The notes: a model not told the origin generated them from the letters alone. A DNA stretch of 64,000 nucleotides from Methanospirillum hungatei JF-1 (GCF_000013445.1 NC_007796.1:62001-126000), one strand, 5' to 3'. Positions 48,165 to 57,479 are shown, numbered from the stretch's first letter. Translations and numbers: made by a program.

Positions 48165-48718
48165 AACAACTCCAGACTCCGCTGGGTGATGAGGTCCTCT
48201 CGCTTAAGGCCGGAGAGATGGTTACCCTCTCAGGAACTGTCTACACCGCACGGGATGAGGCCCATCTGAAGATCATGGAGGATGGATTTCCTTTTGATCC
48301 GAAAGGGGCTGTGCTCTATCACTGTGGGCCGGTTATTGCCGATAACCGGATCATCGTCGCAGGTCCGACGACCTCGGCCCGGATGAACCGCCTGACCGGA
48401 TATATGCTGGATGCCGGAATCAGAGGGATCATTGGGAAAGGGGGGATGTCAGCAGAGGTCAGGGAGCTCCTGAGAGGCAGGGCAGTATATTTTGCCTTTA
48501 CCGGAGGGTGTGCAAATCTTGCCGCAGCCCGGATGAAATGCACCGGTGTTCATTTCCCTGAACTTGGAATGGCAGAAGCGGTCTGGGTAATTGAACTTGA
48601 CAAGCTCCCGCTTACCGTTGCGATGGATGCACATGGCGGAGATCTCTTTGCCGTGATCGAAGATCATGCACATGAAGTATTTCAGGCTATGTATCCAACC
48701 AGTACGACCAGAATATGA
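48161..48718 (+). CDS. fumB: Class I fumarate hydratase, beta subunit
   Basis: 185 residues from ATG 48161, which overlaps the alpha stop and has GGAGG upstream. It corresponds to the C-terminal domain of long bacterial class I fumarases. Signatures are GPTTSARM, IIGKGGM and FAFTGGCANLAA. The stop overlaps the korD start as ATGA, so fumarase and the ferredoxin oxidoreductase are made together. Confidence 0.92.
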   Translation: MKQLQTPLGDEVLSLKAGEMVTLSGTVYTARDEAHLKIMEDGFPFDPKGAVLYHCGPVIADNRIIVAGPTTSARMNRLTGYMLDAGIRGIIGKGGMSAEVRELLRGRAVYFAFTGGCANLAAARMKCTGVHFPELGMAEAVWVIELDKLPLTVAMDAHGGDLFAVIEDHAHEVFQAMYPTSTTRI

Positions 48719-48987
48719 AACTTGAGATTGACGAATCCCGGTGCAAAGGCTGCAACCTGTGTACCATGGTCTGCCCGTATAAAATTTACAGGCCGGGGAG
48801 TCGTCCAAACCGCAGGGGGATTTATGTTCCTGACCTCGATCAGCCGGAACGCTGCCCGAACTGCCGGCTCCAGGGATTGTACGGACGACGGTTATGCGGT
48901 GTGTGTGCATTAATCTGTCCGGATCAGGCAATCCGGTGGGTGCCTGAAAAGCCCTTTGAACCAATGAAAGTGGTGATTGAGTATTAG
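48715..48987 (+). CDS. korD: 2-oxoglutarate:ferredoxin oxidoreductase, delta subunit
   Basis: 90 residues, a ferredoxin-like subunit. The first cluster motif is CKGCNLCTMVCP; the second is spread by an insertion (CPNC, then CGVCALICP). It passes electrons between the thiamine active site and external ferredoxin. It overlaps fumB at its start and korA by 11 bases at its end. Confidence 0.93.
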   Translation: MKLEIDESRCKGCNLCTMVCPYKIYRPGSRPNRRGIYVPDLDQPERCPNCRLQGLYGRRLCGVCALICPDQAIRWVPEKPFEPMKVVIEY

Positions 48988-50095
48988 CCGGATTGCTTTT
49001 ATGCAGGGAAATATTGCAAGTGCAGAAGGGGCGCTTGCAGCAGGATGTACCTTCTTTGGAGGGTATCCGATTACTCCCTCAACTGAAGTGGCTGAACATA
49101 TGGCCGCCCGTATGCCAAAGATCAAAGGGGCGTGTTTTATCCAGATGGAGGATGAGATAGCCTCTATGGCTGCTATTATCGGGGCAGCCTGGACCGGTGC
49201 CAGATCCATGACCGCAACATCCGGGCCCGGCTTTTCCCTGATGATGGAGAATATCGGGTATGCAGTTATGACCGAGACTCCCTGTGTCATTGTGAATATT
49301 CAGCGTGGGGGTCCCTCAACCGGACAGCCTACTATGGCAGCACAGGGTGACATGATGCAGGTGAAGTTCGGATCTCACGGAGACTACAGTATTATCGCCC
49401 TTGCTCCGTCAAGTGTTCAGGAATGCTTTGACCTGACCGCAAAAGCTTTCAATCTGGCTGACCGTTTCAGGACTCCTGTTTTCCTCATGGCTGACGAGGT
49501 TATCGGACATATGCGTGAGAAGATCGAGATACCTGACAGTGTGGAGATTGTGCGGCCAAAAACCCTTGCAGAAGGTGCTCTTCCCTTTGCTCCCGGTCCG
49601 GACGGGGTTCCTGGATTTGCCGCCTTTGGAACCGGACGGCACATCCCGGTTACTGGTCTGACTCATGATGAACGTGGCTATCCGGATACTACAAACCCTG
49701 CACGACACGAATCCCTGGTCAGGAGACTTATCTCAAAGATTGAAGATGCACGACATGACATTGCAGATTATGCAATCGTGAATGAGGAAGCAGAGTATGT
49801 TTTTGTCTGCTATGGGGCACCGGTCAGAACCGTCAGGGAAGTAGTTGAGCGTTTCAGGATTCCTGATACCGGTTATCTGCAGCTTCGTATAGTATGGCCG
49901 TTTCCAGAGGATCTTCTCAGCCGGTTTCCGAAGGTAAAGGCCTTTATCGTTCCTGAAATGAACCTTGGCATGATGGCAAGAGAGATAGAACGTCATGTCA
50001 GCGTTCCGGTCATCCCGGTCAGCAAAATCGGAGGAGATCTCCATACTCCTGAAGAACTGGTTGAAGCAGTGAGGGTTGCAGGTGGTCTTTTATGA
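48977..50095 (+). CDS. korA: 2-oxoglutarate:ferredoxin oxidoreductase, alpha subunit
   Basis: 372 residues from TTG 48977, which gives the usual eight or so residues before QGN. ATG 49001 is an alternative, but it would remove a conserved strand. The sequence GGYPITPSTEVAEHMA and IQMEDEIASMAAIIGAAWTG are typical of the pyrimidine-side thiamine diphosphate domain. The enzyme joins succinyl-CoA and CO2 with reduced ferredoxin, or runs in reverse. The stop overlaps korB. Confidence 0.94.
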   Translation: MSISRIAFMQGNIASAEGALAAGCTFFGGYPITPSTEVAEHMAARMPKIKGACFIQMEDEIASMAAIIGAAWTGARSMTATSGPGFSLMMENIGYAVMTETPCVIVNIQRGGPSTGQPTMAAQGDMMQVKFGSHGDYSIIALAPSSVQECFDLTAKAFNLADRFRTPVFLMADEVIGHMREKIEIPDSVEIVRPKTLAEGALPFAPGPDGVPGFAAFGTGRHIPVTGLTHDERGYPDTTNPARHESLVRRLISKIEDARHDIADYAIVNEEAEYVFVCYGAPVRTVREVVERFRIPDTGYLQLRIVWPFPEDLLSRFPKVKAFIVPEMNLGMMAREIERHVSVPVIPVSKIGGDLHTPEELVEAVRVAGGLL

Positions 50096-50883
50096 GAGAT
50101 GACTGGTTCAGAGAGGATCGTCTCCCCCATATCTACTGTGCCGGGTGTGGAAATGGAACCATCATGAACTGTGTCCTCGAAGCCGTTGAAAGAACCGGAT
50201 GGGATCAGAAAAAGACAATATTTGTATCAGGAATCGGGTGTTCTTCCCGTGCTCCGGGGTATATCCTGACCGATTCACTGCATACCACTCATGGCCGTGC
50301 AATAGCATTTGCGACCGGTGTGAAGATGGCAAATCCCTCCCTGCATGTGGTGGTATTTACCGGGGATGGAGATCTCGCAGCTATCGGGGGAAATCATTTC
50401 ATTCATGCCTGCCGGAGAAATATCGATATCACCGTTGTCTGTATGAATAATCATATCTATGGAATGACTGGAGGACAGGGAAGTCCTACAACACCCATCG
50501 GAAAGACCTCTACCACAACTCCGTATGGTGCAGATGAAGCTCCGTTTGATCTCGCAGAACTCGCCATTGCGGCTGGTGCTAATTATGTCGCACGGTGGAC
50601 ATCATTTCACGTGAAACAACTGACGGAATCTGTGCTTACCGGTCTAAATACTCCGGGATTTTCTCTTATAGAAGTTCGCTGTCAGTGTCCGACATCGTAC
50701 GGGAGGCGCAATAAATATCGTGAGCCTGTAGATTACATGACATACCTGAAGTCACATGCAGTCCTGAAAGAGAAATGGGAGAGAACCGCCGCACCTGGAG
50801 CTGAACTTCCCGCTGATTCATTCCTGGTTGGGGAGTTTGTGAGAAGACAAAGGCCGGTAATGGGGGTGCCAGATGAGGCATGA
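50092..50883 (+). CDS. korB: 2-oxoglutarate:ferredoxin oxidoreductase, beta subunit
   Basis: 263 residues. The cysteine pair YCAGCGNGT, the thiamine diphosphate motif starting GDGDLAAIGGNHFIHA and ending with NNHIYGMTGGQ, and the stretch FSLIEVRCQCPT mark the catalytic subunit. The start overlaps the korA stop by four bases and the end overlaps korC by 11. Confidence 0.95.
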   Translation: MRDDWFREDRLPHIYCAGCGNGTIMNCVLEAVERTGWDQKKTIFVSGIGCSSRAPGYILTDSLHTTHGRAIAFATGVKMANPSLHVVVFTGDGDLAAIGGNHFIHACRRNIDITVVCMNNHIYGMTGGQGSPTTPIGKTSTTTPYGADEAPFDLAELAIAAGANYVARWTSFHVKQLTESVLTGLNTPGFSLIEVRCQCPTSYGRRNKYREPVDYMTYLKSHAVLKEKWERTAAPGAELPADSFLVGEFVRRQRPVMGVPDEA

Positions 50884-51412
50884 AATCCGGTTCTCCGGGT
50901 TTGGAGGACAAGGCATCATCCTTTCGGCTGTCATTCTTGGACGGGCTGCTGCTCTCTATGATCAGAAATATGCGGTCCAGACCCAGGTATACGGGCCTGA
51001 GGCCCGGGGAGGAGCATCGATGAGTGCGGTGATCATCGATGATGAACCGATTCTCTTCCCAAAGGTCAGGGATCCGGATACTTATGTTATCATGAGCCAG
51101 CAGGGATTTGAAAAATATGGAAAAAACCCCCGTGCTGATGCAGTCATGCTTCTGGATTCAGATCTGGTGCATGACCGGCCTTCATGCACATGGGTTGGTA
51201 TACCTGCTACCCTGTCTGCAAAGAAAGACCTTGGCCGGGAGATTGTTGCAAATATTATCATGCTTGGTGCATTAACCACCGCTACGACGGTTGTTTCCGG
51301 TCCTGCTCTTGAGAAGGCCATCCTTGACAGCGTTCCGAAAGGGACAGAGGATCTGAATCTGAAGGCGATGAGACGTGGACAGGAGTTGGGCATCGAGGGT
51401 GGATCATCATGA
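50873..51412 (+). CDS. korC: 2-oxoglutarate:ferredoxin oxidoreductase, gamma subunit
   Basis: 179 residues with the N-terminal RFSGFGGQGIILSAVILG and QTQVYGPEARGGASM typical of the gamma domain, which helps bind CoA. It starts inside korB and overlaps sucC by four bases. Confidence 0.94.
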   Translation: MRHEIRFSGFGGQGIILSAVILGRAAALYDQKYAVQTQVYGPEARGGASMSAVIIDDEPILFPKVRDPDTYVIMSQQGFEKYGKNPRADAVMLLDSDLVHDRPSCTWVGIPATLSAKKDLGREIVANIIMLGALTTATTVVSGPALEKAILDSVPKGTEDLNLKAMRRGQELGIEGGSS

Positions 51413-52488
51413 AACTAAAGGAATATGAAGCAAAGGATATCCTGCAAAAAGCAGGCATACCAATTCCCCGTGGTGTATTAGTAAAGAAGGGTTCGGATTA
51501 TCTGGTTAGTCCGGATATTAAAGAGGCAGCGATCAAGGCACAAGTGGAAGTAGCGGGACGGGGCAAGGCCGGCGGCATTCTCATGGCAGATCATGCAGGT
51601 ATCAGGGATACGACTGAAAAACTCTTTCAAACCACCATAAAAGGCCTCCCTGTTGAAGAGATCCTCATCGAAGAGAAACTTCAGATCCAACATGAGTATT
51701 ATCTCTCGATCACCATCGATCGCTCTCAAAAAGCGCCTGTCATTCTCTTCACAACCGAGGGGGGAGTGGATATTGAAGAAGTTGCACAAAAAAATCCTGC
51801 CGCAATACGAAAAGCAACCGTATATCCCCTCCTCTCCAAAGTTCCCGGATACACCCTCCGATACCTTCTGAATGGTGCCCCAAAGGAGATTGGAGCCATT
51901 ATTCAGAAATTATATACTGTTTTTATGTCACAGGACGCATTGCTTGCAGAGATCAATCCGTTGGTCATGACTCCTGATGGTCTGTTTGCCGCAGATGCAA
52001 AGCTGATTCTTGACGATAATGCCCTGGCCCGTCATGGCATTCAGGAGAACCGGGATCTCTCGGAACGTGAACGTAAGGCTGCTGCTCATGGATTCTCGTT
52101 CGTGGAACTGAATGGCAATATCGGTGTTATCGGCAACGGGGCCGGGCTTACCATGGCAACCGTGGATCTCATCAACCGGATGGGTGGCAGACCTGCGAAC
52201 TTCCTGGATGTTGGTGGAGGAGCAGACCGGGTCAGAGTTGCGCATGCCGTCCGTCTGCTTGGGTCCATGCCGGATGTGACAGTCATTATTGTAAACCTAC
52301 TTGGTGGGATTACCCGGTGTGATGAAGTGGCAGCAGGTATTATTGAGGCAGGTGTCAGTCAGCAGATCATTGTCAGGCTGGCGGGGACAAATGAGGCGGA
52401 AGGAAAAGCCCTCCTCTCATCAAAAGGATATCTGATGCTTGACACGATGGAAGAAGCGGTGACTGCCGCGGTGGAGGCAGCATCATGA
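51409..52488 (+). CDS. sucC: Succinyl-CoA synthetase, beta subunit
   Basis: 359 residues with an N-terminal ATP-grasp domain (IKAQVEVAGRGKAGGI; LAEINPLVMTPDG) and a C-terminal CoA-ligase fold (NFLDVGGGAD; RLAGTNEAEG). It is somewhat shorter than the usual 380-390. With SucD it interconverts succinate and succinyl-CoA with ATP or GTP. It overlaps korC and sucD by four bases each. Confidence 0.94.
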   Translation: MKLKEYEAKDILQKAGIPIPRGVLVKKGSDYLVSPDIKEAAIKAQVEVAGRGKAGGILMADHAGIRDTTEKLFQTTIKGLPVEEILIEEKLQIQHEYYLSITIDRSQKAPVILFTTEGGVDIEEVAQKNPAAIRKATVYPLLSKVPGYTLRYLLNGAPKEIGAIIQKLYTVFMSQDALLAEINPLVMTPDGLFAADAKLILDDNALARHGIQENRDLSERERKAAAHGFSFVELNGNIGVIGNGAGLTMATVDLINRMGGRPANFLDVGGGADRVRVAHAVRLLGSMPDVTVIIVNLLGGITRCDEVAAGIIEAGVSQQIIVRLAGTNEAEGKALLSSKGYLMLDTMEEAVTAAVEAAS

Positions 52489-53351
52489 TCTATGCAGATA
52501 AAAAAACCGGCGTTATCGTCTGCGGTGCCACCGGGAACCAGGGCTCGTTTCATATTGACCGGATGAACCAGTACGCCCGTTCAATTGGCGGAAGAGGTGT
52601 GGTTGCAGGGGTTACTCCGGGAAAAGGCGGGCAGGAAGTGCATGGGGTACCGGTATACAACTCCATCCTCGAAGCAGCCGAGGCACAGAATGCAACCGCC
52701 GCGGTATTATTTGTTCCCGGTTCTGCTGCAGGGGATTCGATCATGGAGGCGGCGGATGCCGGGCTGGATCTTGTGGTAACCATCACCGAGCATATTCCGG
52801 TTCATGATGTGATGCATGCGGTCACCTATGCGCAAATGAGGGATTGTACGGTCATCGGTCCGAACTGTCCAGGTCTCTTCTCCCCTGGCGAGATCAGCAT
52901 GGGTATCATGCCTGCTCATCTGGCAACCAGGGGTCCGGTCGGCGTTATCTCACGGAGCGGGACCCTGACATATGAGGTGGTTCATGAGCTGACCAGAGCA
53001 GGTATCGGTCAGAGTTCGATCATCGGCATTGGTGGGGATCCCATCATCGGACAGACCTTCGCTGATGTTCTTGAAAGGTTTGCAGAAGATCCGCTGACAA
53101 AAGCGGTCGTCATCCTTGGGGAACTTGGTGGTAACCTTGAGGAGGAAGGTGCACGGTCTGCAGAACTACCTGTTGTTGCTTTTATTGCGGGAACAACGGC
53201 CCCGGCTGAGAAGAGAATGGGTCATGCCGGAGCTATAGTCACCGGAGGTGAGGGTGATGCAAATGCCAAGATTGCACGACTTCGGGATCTCGGTGTCCCG
53301 GTTGCAGATCGGCTGTCAGAAATTCCCGCAATGATTCGGGGGGCAATCTGA
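52485..53351 (+). CDS. sucD: Succinyl-CoA synthetase, alpha subunit
   Basis: 288 residues, the normal length. It has the CoA-binding Rossmann start (VICGATGNQGSFH), the SRSGTLTYEVVHEL motif and the active-site histidine in KRMGHAGAIV that carries phosphate. It completes the path fumarate-(succinate)-succinyl-CoA-2-oxoglutarate encoded by the operon, except for a fumarate reductase, which is not in the window. Confidence 0.95.
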   Translation: MIYADKKTGVIVCGATGNQGSFHIDRMNQYARSIGGRGVVAGVTPGKGGQEVHGVPVYNSILEAAEAQNATAAVLFVPGSAAGDSIMEAADAGLDLVVTITEHIPVHDVMHAVTYAQMRDCTVIGPNCPGLFSPGEISMGIMPAHLATRGPVGVISRSGTLTYEVVHELTRAGIGQSSIIGIGGDPIIGQTFADVLERFAEDPLTKAVVILGELGGNLEEEGARSAELPVVAFIAGTTAPAEKRMGHAGAIVTGGEGDANAKIARLRDLGVPVADRLSEIPAMIRGAI

Positions 53352-54341
53352 ATGTCCATCATTGAAAACCTCCGCCGCGGTGATGGAGAAGAGGCAGGGG
53401 GCGGGAAATTTAATCCGTTCCGCATTCTTGAGATCGGAGAGAGCATGGTCCGGTATTGTGATGGCATCAGGATCAAGAATTACAATTTCCTTGCTATTCT
53501 GACCAGTGACCGACTTGTTCTGATTGAAAGTGCCCAGCAGAGTGCAGGAACCATTGCAAAGGAGATACCTGTCTCCATGATTCAGGGTGCTGCGATGGAG
53601 CGGGATGAGAAGAACCGGCCATCCCTGGCGGTATCAATGGAGGTCGGAGGTCAGACCCGTCTGATGAAACTGGTGTTTACCGGACTTATTGCTGAACCAG
53701 AGACCGAATGCCGTGAATGGTTTGCTGCCATTAATGGATATCCCCCTGAACCGGAACTTAATCAGGAACCTGAGCTCCTGGTTGCTCCAGAACCGACACC
53801 AGAACCAACACCGGTCTCTCTCTCCCCGCCCGGTACTGCAGGGCCTCTACCGGTTCCTGCACCCGCTCCAGTGCCCTCTCCGATAATTGATGCAGAAGCA
53901 GTCTCTCCTGTACCAAAAACTGAGGAGATTCAGGAGCAGATTCCTGCACCGGTACAACTGGAACCTGCACCAACACCCATCATCCACTATCAACAGGAAC
54001 CCGTTTCTCCCCCGGCGCCTGTGGAAATCTCCCCTGAAGTGCCAGCGGTCATTTCACCAGCACCGAAAGCTCCGGTTGTTGATAAGGCTCCGGAGTCCAT
54101 TCCACAAAAAACCATGCCCATTCCAAAAAATGGGAAACAACGTATATCAGTTCCGGCACCTGACACGGAATCAATACAAATTTCATTAGAAAAACCCAAT
54201 ATCAGCCCGCTCCGGTTTAAAAGAAGGGACACAACTCCTGTTAGCGGAAGCAGTGGGAAAGCCAGGTACTGTATACACTGTGGTTCACGGTTTCCTGCTT
54301 TGGCAAAGTTTTGTCCGGTTTGTGGAAAGACTCAGGTCTGA
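53352..54341 (+). CDS. Hypothetical protein: PH-like domain, Pro-rich linker, zinc ribbon
   Basis: 329 residues starting directly after the sucD stop. The first 130 residues are beta-rich (GESMVRYCDGIRIKNYNFLAI, then TSDRLVLIE) and resemble bacterial PH-like domains. Residues about 135-270 are rich in Pro, Glu, Val and Ala and are probably disordered. The last 30 residues form a zinc ribbon: YCIHCGSRF and FCPVCGK. There is no membrane segment. It may be cotranscribed with the TCA operon. I do not know its function. Confidence 0.7.
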   Translation: MSIIENLRRGDGEEAGGGKFNPFRILEIGESMVRYCDGIRIKNYNFLAILTSDRLVLIESAQQSAGTIAKEIPVSMIQGAAMERDEKNRPSLAVSMEVGGQTRLMKLVFTGLIAEPETECREWFAAINGYPPEPELNQEPELLVAPEPTPEPTPVSLSPPGTAGPLPVPAPAPVPSPIIDAEAVSPVPKTEEIQEQIPAPVQLEPAPTPIIHYQQEPVSPPAPVEISPEVPAVISPAPKAPVVDKAPESIPQKTMPIPKNGKQRISVPAPDTESIQISLEKPNISPLRFKRRDTTPVSGSSGKARYCIHCGSRFPALAKFCPVCGKTQV

Positions 54342-54347
54342 TCCTTC

Positions 54348-55082
54348 ATGGGATCATACCATGGCAGATATCCGCAGCTGGATGCCTGTCGTGGTATTGC
54401 CGTCCTCATGATGATCTGGTTCCATTTTTTTGTAGATCTTGCATTTCTTGGATTGCCCGGGCCTGATCCCTTTTCAGGTCTCCTTCGTATCTTCGGGATG
54501 CTGACCACGATCTCGTTTATTGGTATTGCAGGAATTTCGGCACACCTGAAAGCTGAAAAAACTCCGGGGATGATGAATCAGTTCTCTACGTTTTTCAAAC
54601 GGGGGGGCGAACTTCTCCTGATTGGCATGGGTATTACCATCGTCACCTGGTGGGTGATGGATGGCGAGGGTTATGTGGTATTTGGAATCCTGCACCTCAT
54701 CGGTACAGCACTTATTCTGACCCCGCTCCTCTACCGGTTAAATTATACCGGGCTAATCCTTGCAGCCGCTCTCATCCTGATCGCATACACAAACCTCCTC
54801 CCTTCCGGGCCCTTATGGCTTGCATGGTCTGGTATCTGCCCGGATGATTTTTATTCGGTAGATTATGCACCACTCATACCGTGGCTATCAGTATTTCTTA
54901 TTGGATTATCTGCCGGCCGGTTCCTCTTTCCATATGGCAATCCACGATGTGATCTTGGCGCCCCCGGCAGTTTCGTACTCTCTCTGGCTCATCTGGGAAG
55001 GCACTCCCTTCTGATATATCTTATTCATCAGCCGGTTCTGTTCCTGCTGATTATTAGTGTTGCAAAAATAAGTATCGGATGA
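54348..55082 (+). CDS. Membrane protein of the DUF1624 / HGSNAT-like acyltransferase group
   Basis: 244 residues with about seven membrane helices. The N-terminus QLDACRGIAVLMMIWFHFF is the conserved start of the heparan-alpha-glucosaminide acetyltransferase-like family, and HQPVLF near the C-terminus is typical too. Members move acyl groups across the membrane onto sugars. The substrate here is unknown. It lies six bases after the zinc-ribbon gene. Confidence 0.78.
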   Translation: MGSYHGRYPQLDACRGIAVLMMIWFHFFVDLAFLGLPGPDPFSGLLRIFGMLTTISFIGIAGISAHLKAEKTPGMMNQFSTFFKRGGELLLIGMGITIVTWWVMDGEGYVVFGILHLIGTALILTPLLYRLNYTGLILAAALILIAYTNLLPSGPLWLAWSGICPDDFYSVDYAPLIPWLSVFLIGLSAGRFLFPYGNPRCDLGAPGSFVLSLAHLGRHSLLIYLIHQPVLFLLIISVAKISIG

Positions 55083-55083
55083 A

Positions 55084-55815
55084 TTATTTCAGAATATTCA
55101 AAAGGCCGGAAAAAAGTTCTGAAGAGGTATTTTCAGTAGTATTATCCGATTCTTTCTCATGATCCCCAATCGATGAAGTGATGTTTTTCTTCACCGTCTC
55201 CAGACGGGACTGCACAACGGTGAGGTTTGGATCAATGCTGATCGCTTTTTCAAATGCATCAATGGCCTGTGTATTCTGTCCGATCTTTTCATATATCGTC
55301 CCGATGTAATACCATCCGACGGCATTATTCTGATCATAGGTTGTTGCATTGAGGTATGCTGCAATAGCCTCCTCGAATTTCCCCTGGTCAAAGTATGAGG
55401 CTCCCATATTTTCCCATGCACTGGAATAATTCGGACGAATACTCAATGCCTGCCGGTATGAGTCTACCTCCTCTTCATACCGTGCTAGTTTCCCAAGCGT
55501 GACCCCCCGGTTATACCATGCATCAGCATCCTGTGGAGTAACTCTGACTGCTTCATCTGCAACTTCGAGGGCCTCTTCATATTTTCCCTGCCTGTTCAGG
55601 ACGATCCCCAGGTTATTGAGTGCATCGGAAAACCCCGGACGCATCTTCAGAGCGAGCCGGTATTCATTTGTGGCATTTTCATACTGGCCAAAGGAGGACA
55701 ATGCATTTCCCATAAGATAATGCTCATCTGCTGTCATTTCATCCGTTTCTGCAAAAGTTGTGGGGACAAGGATGAGAATTATAAAAAAAGTGATGAGAGG
55801 AACTAATCTGTTCAT
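55084..55815 (-). CDS. Secreted or anchored TPR protein
   Basis: 243 residues. A signal peptide (LITFFIILILVPTTFA) is followed by five or so tetratricopeptide repeats of 34 residues, for example ALNNLGIVLNRQGKYEEALE and AWYNRGVTLGKLARYEEEVD. TPR domains hold protein partners; this one faces outward. A Ser/Asn/Glu-rich tail ends the protein. It is divergent from the archaellum operon, with about 280 bases between them. Confidence 0.85.
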   Translation of the reverse strand: MNRLVPLITFFIILILVPTTFAETDEMTADEHYLMGNALSSFGQYENATNEYRLALKMRPGFSDALNNLGIVLNRQGKYEEALEVADEAVRVTPQDADAWYNRGVTLGKLARYEEEVDSYRQALSIRPNYSSAWENMGASYFDQGKFEEAIAAYLNATTYDQNNAVGWYYIGTIYEKIGQNTQAIDAFEKAISIDPNLTVVQSRLETVKKNITSSIGDHEKESDNTTENTSSELFSGLLNILK

Positions 55816-56094
55816 TCAGTACACGGTTGGAATAGAATGAAATAATGTTTGTGGCTATGCCGTACATGCCCTTTTTGCTATCTGAAAAAATTAACTCCTC
55901 TTCCTATTCGACGGATGCAGAACCTATGTGTGAGATGAGGGAGATCGTACCGAATTTTATCCCCGTATTTTTTCAGTCCTCTATTCTTTTCATGAAGAAA
56001 TTCAGGCAATTAGTGGTCTCCTTTCTAGAAAAAAATCTCAATCTAAAAGTTCAAAAAATGTATTTATACTTCTGGTTGCAATCATTACATCATT
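55816..56094. other. Divergent intergenic region before the archaellum operon
   Basis: About 280 bases between the TPR gene and flaCE. A good TATA-like sequence lies just before flaCE. A weak open frame on the plus strand (from 55845) lacks a ribosome site and protein-like character. Nothing else is recognised. Confidence 0.5.
56061..56069 (+). promoter_or_regulatory. TATA box of the archaellum operon
   Basis: TATTTATAC preceded by an A-rich stretch lies about 30 bases before the flaCE ATG. Transcription would start about 26 bases downstream of its centre, only a few bases before the ATG. No ribosome binding site precedes the ATG, which fits a leaderless message. Confidence 0.55.
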
Positions 56095-56988
56095 ATGCCA
56101 GTCAACCAGGCGCAGGTCGACAGCATCATTTCTTCGGCATCTGCCGAAGATCCGGAGATTCAACTGCTTAAGCTCAGGGATGAGGTTGAGCTGCTGAAGA
56201 CCTCGATAAAACGCCTGCTCATCGATATACGGGAACGTATGAATGATGCGGAGAATCCGCTTGTTCAGGCGTTAAAGGGAAACCCGGTGGAGTTTGTGGG
56301 CCAGCATACCACAGCTCCCACTCCCATGGAGGGTTATATCGATGATTATGATGAGGAACCATCAGGTGGGGGTTTTTCAGAGGAAGGGGGGACGATGTCA
56401 GTGTCAGAAGAACCAGAAGCGATTGAACCGGTCGGACAACCGGATATGGGAATGACTGCAGGTCTTGGTGGGGGAGCGGGCAGCGTCTCATCAGCCTTGT
56501 CTTCTCTTGCAGCGGAGAAAGGGATGCTTGAAGCGCTCAGGAACCAATTGTTTGCCCAACCTGTACCGCCTGCAGAACCTGTAAAACAGAAAAAGCCACG
56601 TGAGAAGGTGAAGATACAGAAAGTATACAGCCTGTTTGAATGGACGACCAATAATGTGAAACGATACGGGCATGACCGGGTTGACCTTATGCTTGAATCG
56701 TACAAGGAGATGGGTCATATCTCTGAAGAGCATTGTAAACAGGTGAAAGATATTGCCCGCCTTATGGCACCGTCCATCGGGGAAGTCCATGAGATGAAGG
56801 CAGATGAATTTGTTCTGGCACTCTATGAACTCAACCGGATATTGCAACCTGATGATCCGGGTCTTGACCGTGACATGCTTGATGTCCTGATTGAGAAGAG
56901 AAAGATGGCAATGCCATCAGGCCGGATTGAGGAGACAAACCTGATAGAGGATGACTCAGAGTTTGAGTATATACCCTCTCGTGAGTAA
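56095..56988 (+). CDS. flaCE: Archaellum protein FlaCE (ArlCE), fused FlaC and FlaD/E
   Basis: 297 residues. Residues about 20-60 form a coiled coil (EIQLLKLRDEVELLKTSIKR) as in FlaC. A Gly/Glu/Pro-rich linker follows. The last 130 residues match the FlaD/E domain (LFEWTTNNVKRYGHDRVDLML, then EEHCKQVKDIARLM). In euryarchaea these proteins form the cytoplasmic part of the archaellum motor and receive the chemotaxis signal via CheF. It is the first gene of the motor operon, eight bases before flaG. Confidence 0.88.
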   Translation: MPVNQAQVDSIISSASAEDPEIQLLKLRDEVELLKTSIKRLLIDIRERMNDAENPLVQALKGNPVEFVGQHTTAPTPMEGYIDDYDEEPSGGGFSEEGGTMSVSEEPEAIEPVGQPDMGMTAGLGGGAGSVSSALSSLAAEKGMLEALRNQLFAQPVPPAEPVKQKKPREKVKIQKVYSLFEWTTNNVKRYGHDRVDLMLESYKEMGHISEEHCKQVKDIARLMAPSIGEVHEMKADEFVLALYELNRILQPDDPGLDRDMLDVLIEKRKMAMPSGRIEETNLIEDDSEFEYIPSRE

Positions 56989-56996
56989 CTGCCGAT

Positions 56997-57479
56997 ATGG
57001 CAAGCGAAGCTATCTCATCGTCAATTATGATAATAGGGGCGGTCCTTGGGGCCGCAGTCCTTATTACCGCAATCCTTCCAGCTATTTTTTCGGCTGGTGA
57101 TACCTTCGGGACCGTTTCGTCGTCGGCTGAGCAGAAACTTAAAACGGATTTTCGGATAGTGAATACTTATGCGAATGCTTCTGCAGTTCAAGTTTGGATG
57201 AAAAATGTTGGAAATAATCGGATTTCCGTCTATGATGTCCGAAATGCAGATGTATTTTTAGGGTTGTCTTCATCTAATTATAAAAGATATGGTTATGGAT
57301 CTGGTACTGATGGGAATTCCTTTATTGATAGTGGGACATCCATTGGAGAATATTGGGAGATCGGAGAAACATTAGAAATTTCAATATTGGGGATTAGCCC
57401 TGCATCGGGGATTGATTTTTCTTTCTCCTTTGCGTTGCCAAATAGTATTCGAAGAACCACGACATTTACGAGAAGTTAA
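56997..57479 (+). CDS. flaG: Archaellum stator-type protein FlaG (ArlG)
   Basis: 160 residues. An N-terminal membrane helix (SIMIIGAVLGAAVLITAIL) is followed by an archaellin-like beta domain outside the membrane. In other archaea FlaG forms filaments and with FlaF anchors the motor to the S-layer. Assignment as FlaG rather than FlaF rests on the N-terminal MASEAISSS pattern. Its second half is clearly more A+T-rich than flaCE. Confidence 0.75.
   Translation: MASEAISSSIMIIGAVLGAAVLITAILPAIFSAGDTFGTVSSSAEQKLKTDFRIVNTYANASAVQVWMKNVGNNRISVYDVRNADVFLGLSSSNYKRYGYGSGTDGNSFIDSGTSIGEYWEIGETLEISILGISPASGIDFSFSFALPNSIRRTTTFTRS

Noticed and set aside
55845-56171. Plus-strand open frame in the gap before flaCE.
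   Set aside because: It runs into flaCE in another frame, covers the TATA box and lacks a ribosome site.
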